DNA of 64,000 nt from Agroathelia rolfsii (taxonomy: Eukaryota; Basidiomycota; Agaricomycetes; Amylocorticiales; Amylocorticiaceae). The notes beneath the pieces are model-generated. The model was not told the DNA's origin, did not search any database, and worked only from the letters and a program-made list of their open reading frames with translations. The DNA is taken from assembly GCA_018343915.1 (NCBI GenBank), contig JABRWF010000002.1:2232001-2296000 (forward strand), given 5' to 3'. Each line of letters opens with the position of its first letter. Within the stretch, counting starts at the first letter, position 1. Both the position numbers and the translations under genes were made by a program. Below are positions 63,849 through 64,000 of this stretch, one piece after another.

Positions 63849-64000
63849 CTACTTTTTGCTTTGGTTCTTCTTCACCGCACCTGGCGTTGATAAGGGAATA
63901 ATCAGGGGATAGCGTGACTGGGGATTCGCAGATTTGGACAGTTCAACTGGTGCGATGGGGATAATGTTAATCAGAAGCTCTGGCGTCTGTGAGAGGAGCG
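63849..64000 (-). CDS. Possible C-terminal end of a gene entering from the right
   Basis: On the minus strand a frame is open from the window edge to a TAG at 63849-63851 (49 codons): LLSQTPELLINIIPIAPVEL, SKSANPQSRYPLIIPLSTPG, AVKKNQSKK. Composition is protein-like, with a basic end. The family is not recognisable from this piece; it could also be chance. Confidence 0.35.
   Translation of the reverse strand, partial: LLSQTPELLINIIPIAPVELSKSANPQSRYPLIIPLSTPGAVKKNQSKK

Overview
This window is nuclear DNA from a filamentous basidiomycete, most likely an agaricomycete. Genes are dense and cut by many short introns (about 43 to 100 nt, mostly GT-AG, two clear GC-AG). The gene set (Dopey, EMC7, Utp23, WDR5/Swd3, eIF3k, an Avt-type transporter, a WAC/DDT chromatin subunit, RPS3, LSm1, polyubiquitin) is fungal, and one gene belongs to the DUF6534-type seven-helix family typical of mushrooms and relatives. 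For ten genes I joined the exons by hand and the coding length came out as an exact multiple of three, so those models are solid. No prokaryotic elements, CRISPR arrays or intact transposons were seen.

Layout. 1-5 kb: a PDR-type ABC drug exporter, 3' end beyond the left edge. 5.8-7.2 kb: a secretory EF-hand protein. 7.5-14.3 kb: a very large Dop1 gene. 14.6-16.2 kb: a probable INO80 subunit (Ies4-like). 16.6-17.8 kb: an unnamed conserved-looking protein. 19.0-20.5 kb: a secreted CAP/PR-1 protein with a Ser/Thr-rich stalk. 21.1-22.2 kb: EMC7. 24.0-24.7 kb: a small unknown protein, divergent from the DUF6534 membrane protein at 25.1-26.7 kb. 27.2-28.3 kb: UTP23. 28.8-29.9 kb: four-repeat polyubiquitin. 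30.4-33.2 kb: WDR5 and eIF3k share a 130-bp promoter. 33.5-35.8 kb: vacuolar amino-acid transporter. 36.3-39.7 kb: Itc1/Acf1-like remodeler subunit. 41.1-46.3 kb: two polysaccharide lyases in tandem. 46.4-47.4 kb: RPS3. 48.2-52.1 kb: an amidase and a thiolase, convergent. 52.4 kb: an intron-containing tRNA-Ser. 52.7-53.4 kb: LSM1. 53.8-59.6 kb: tandem flavin monooxygenases, the second broken by a stop codon. 59.6-63.8 kb: a gene-poor stretch. 63.85-64 kb: a possible 3' end of a gene entering from the right.

Most of the window is housekeeping. The accessory-looking parts are the two-lyase pair (alginate-lyase-like plus PL8), probably acting on uronic-acid polymers; the duplicated NTF2-like/flavin monooxygenase pair; the CAP protein; the amidase; and the PDR exporter. 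Nothing amounts to a clearly new multi-gene system. The best candidates for novelty are the lyase pair with a histidine-rich insertion in one partner, the shared 6-nt microexon and the stop codon in the monooxygenase pair, the cysteine-containing N-terminal module of the CAP protein, and two unrecognised genes.
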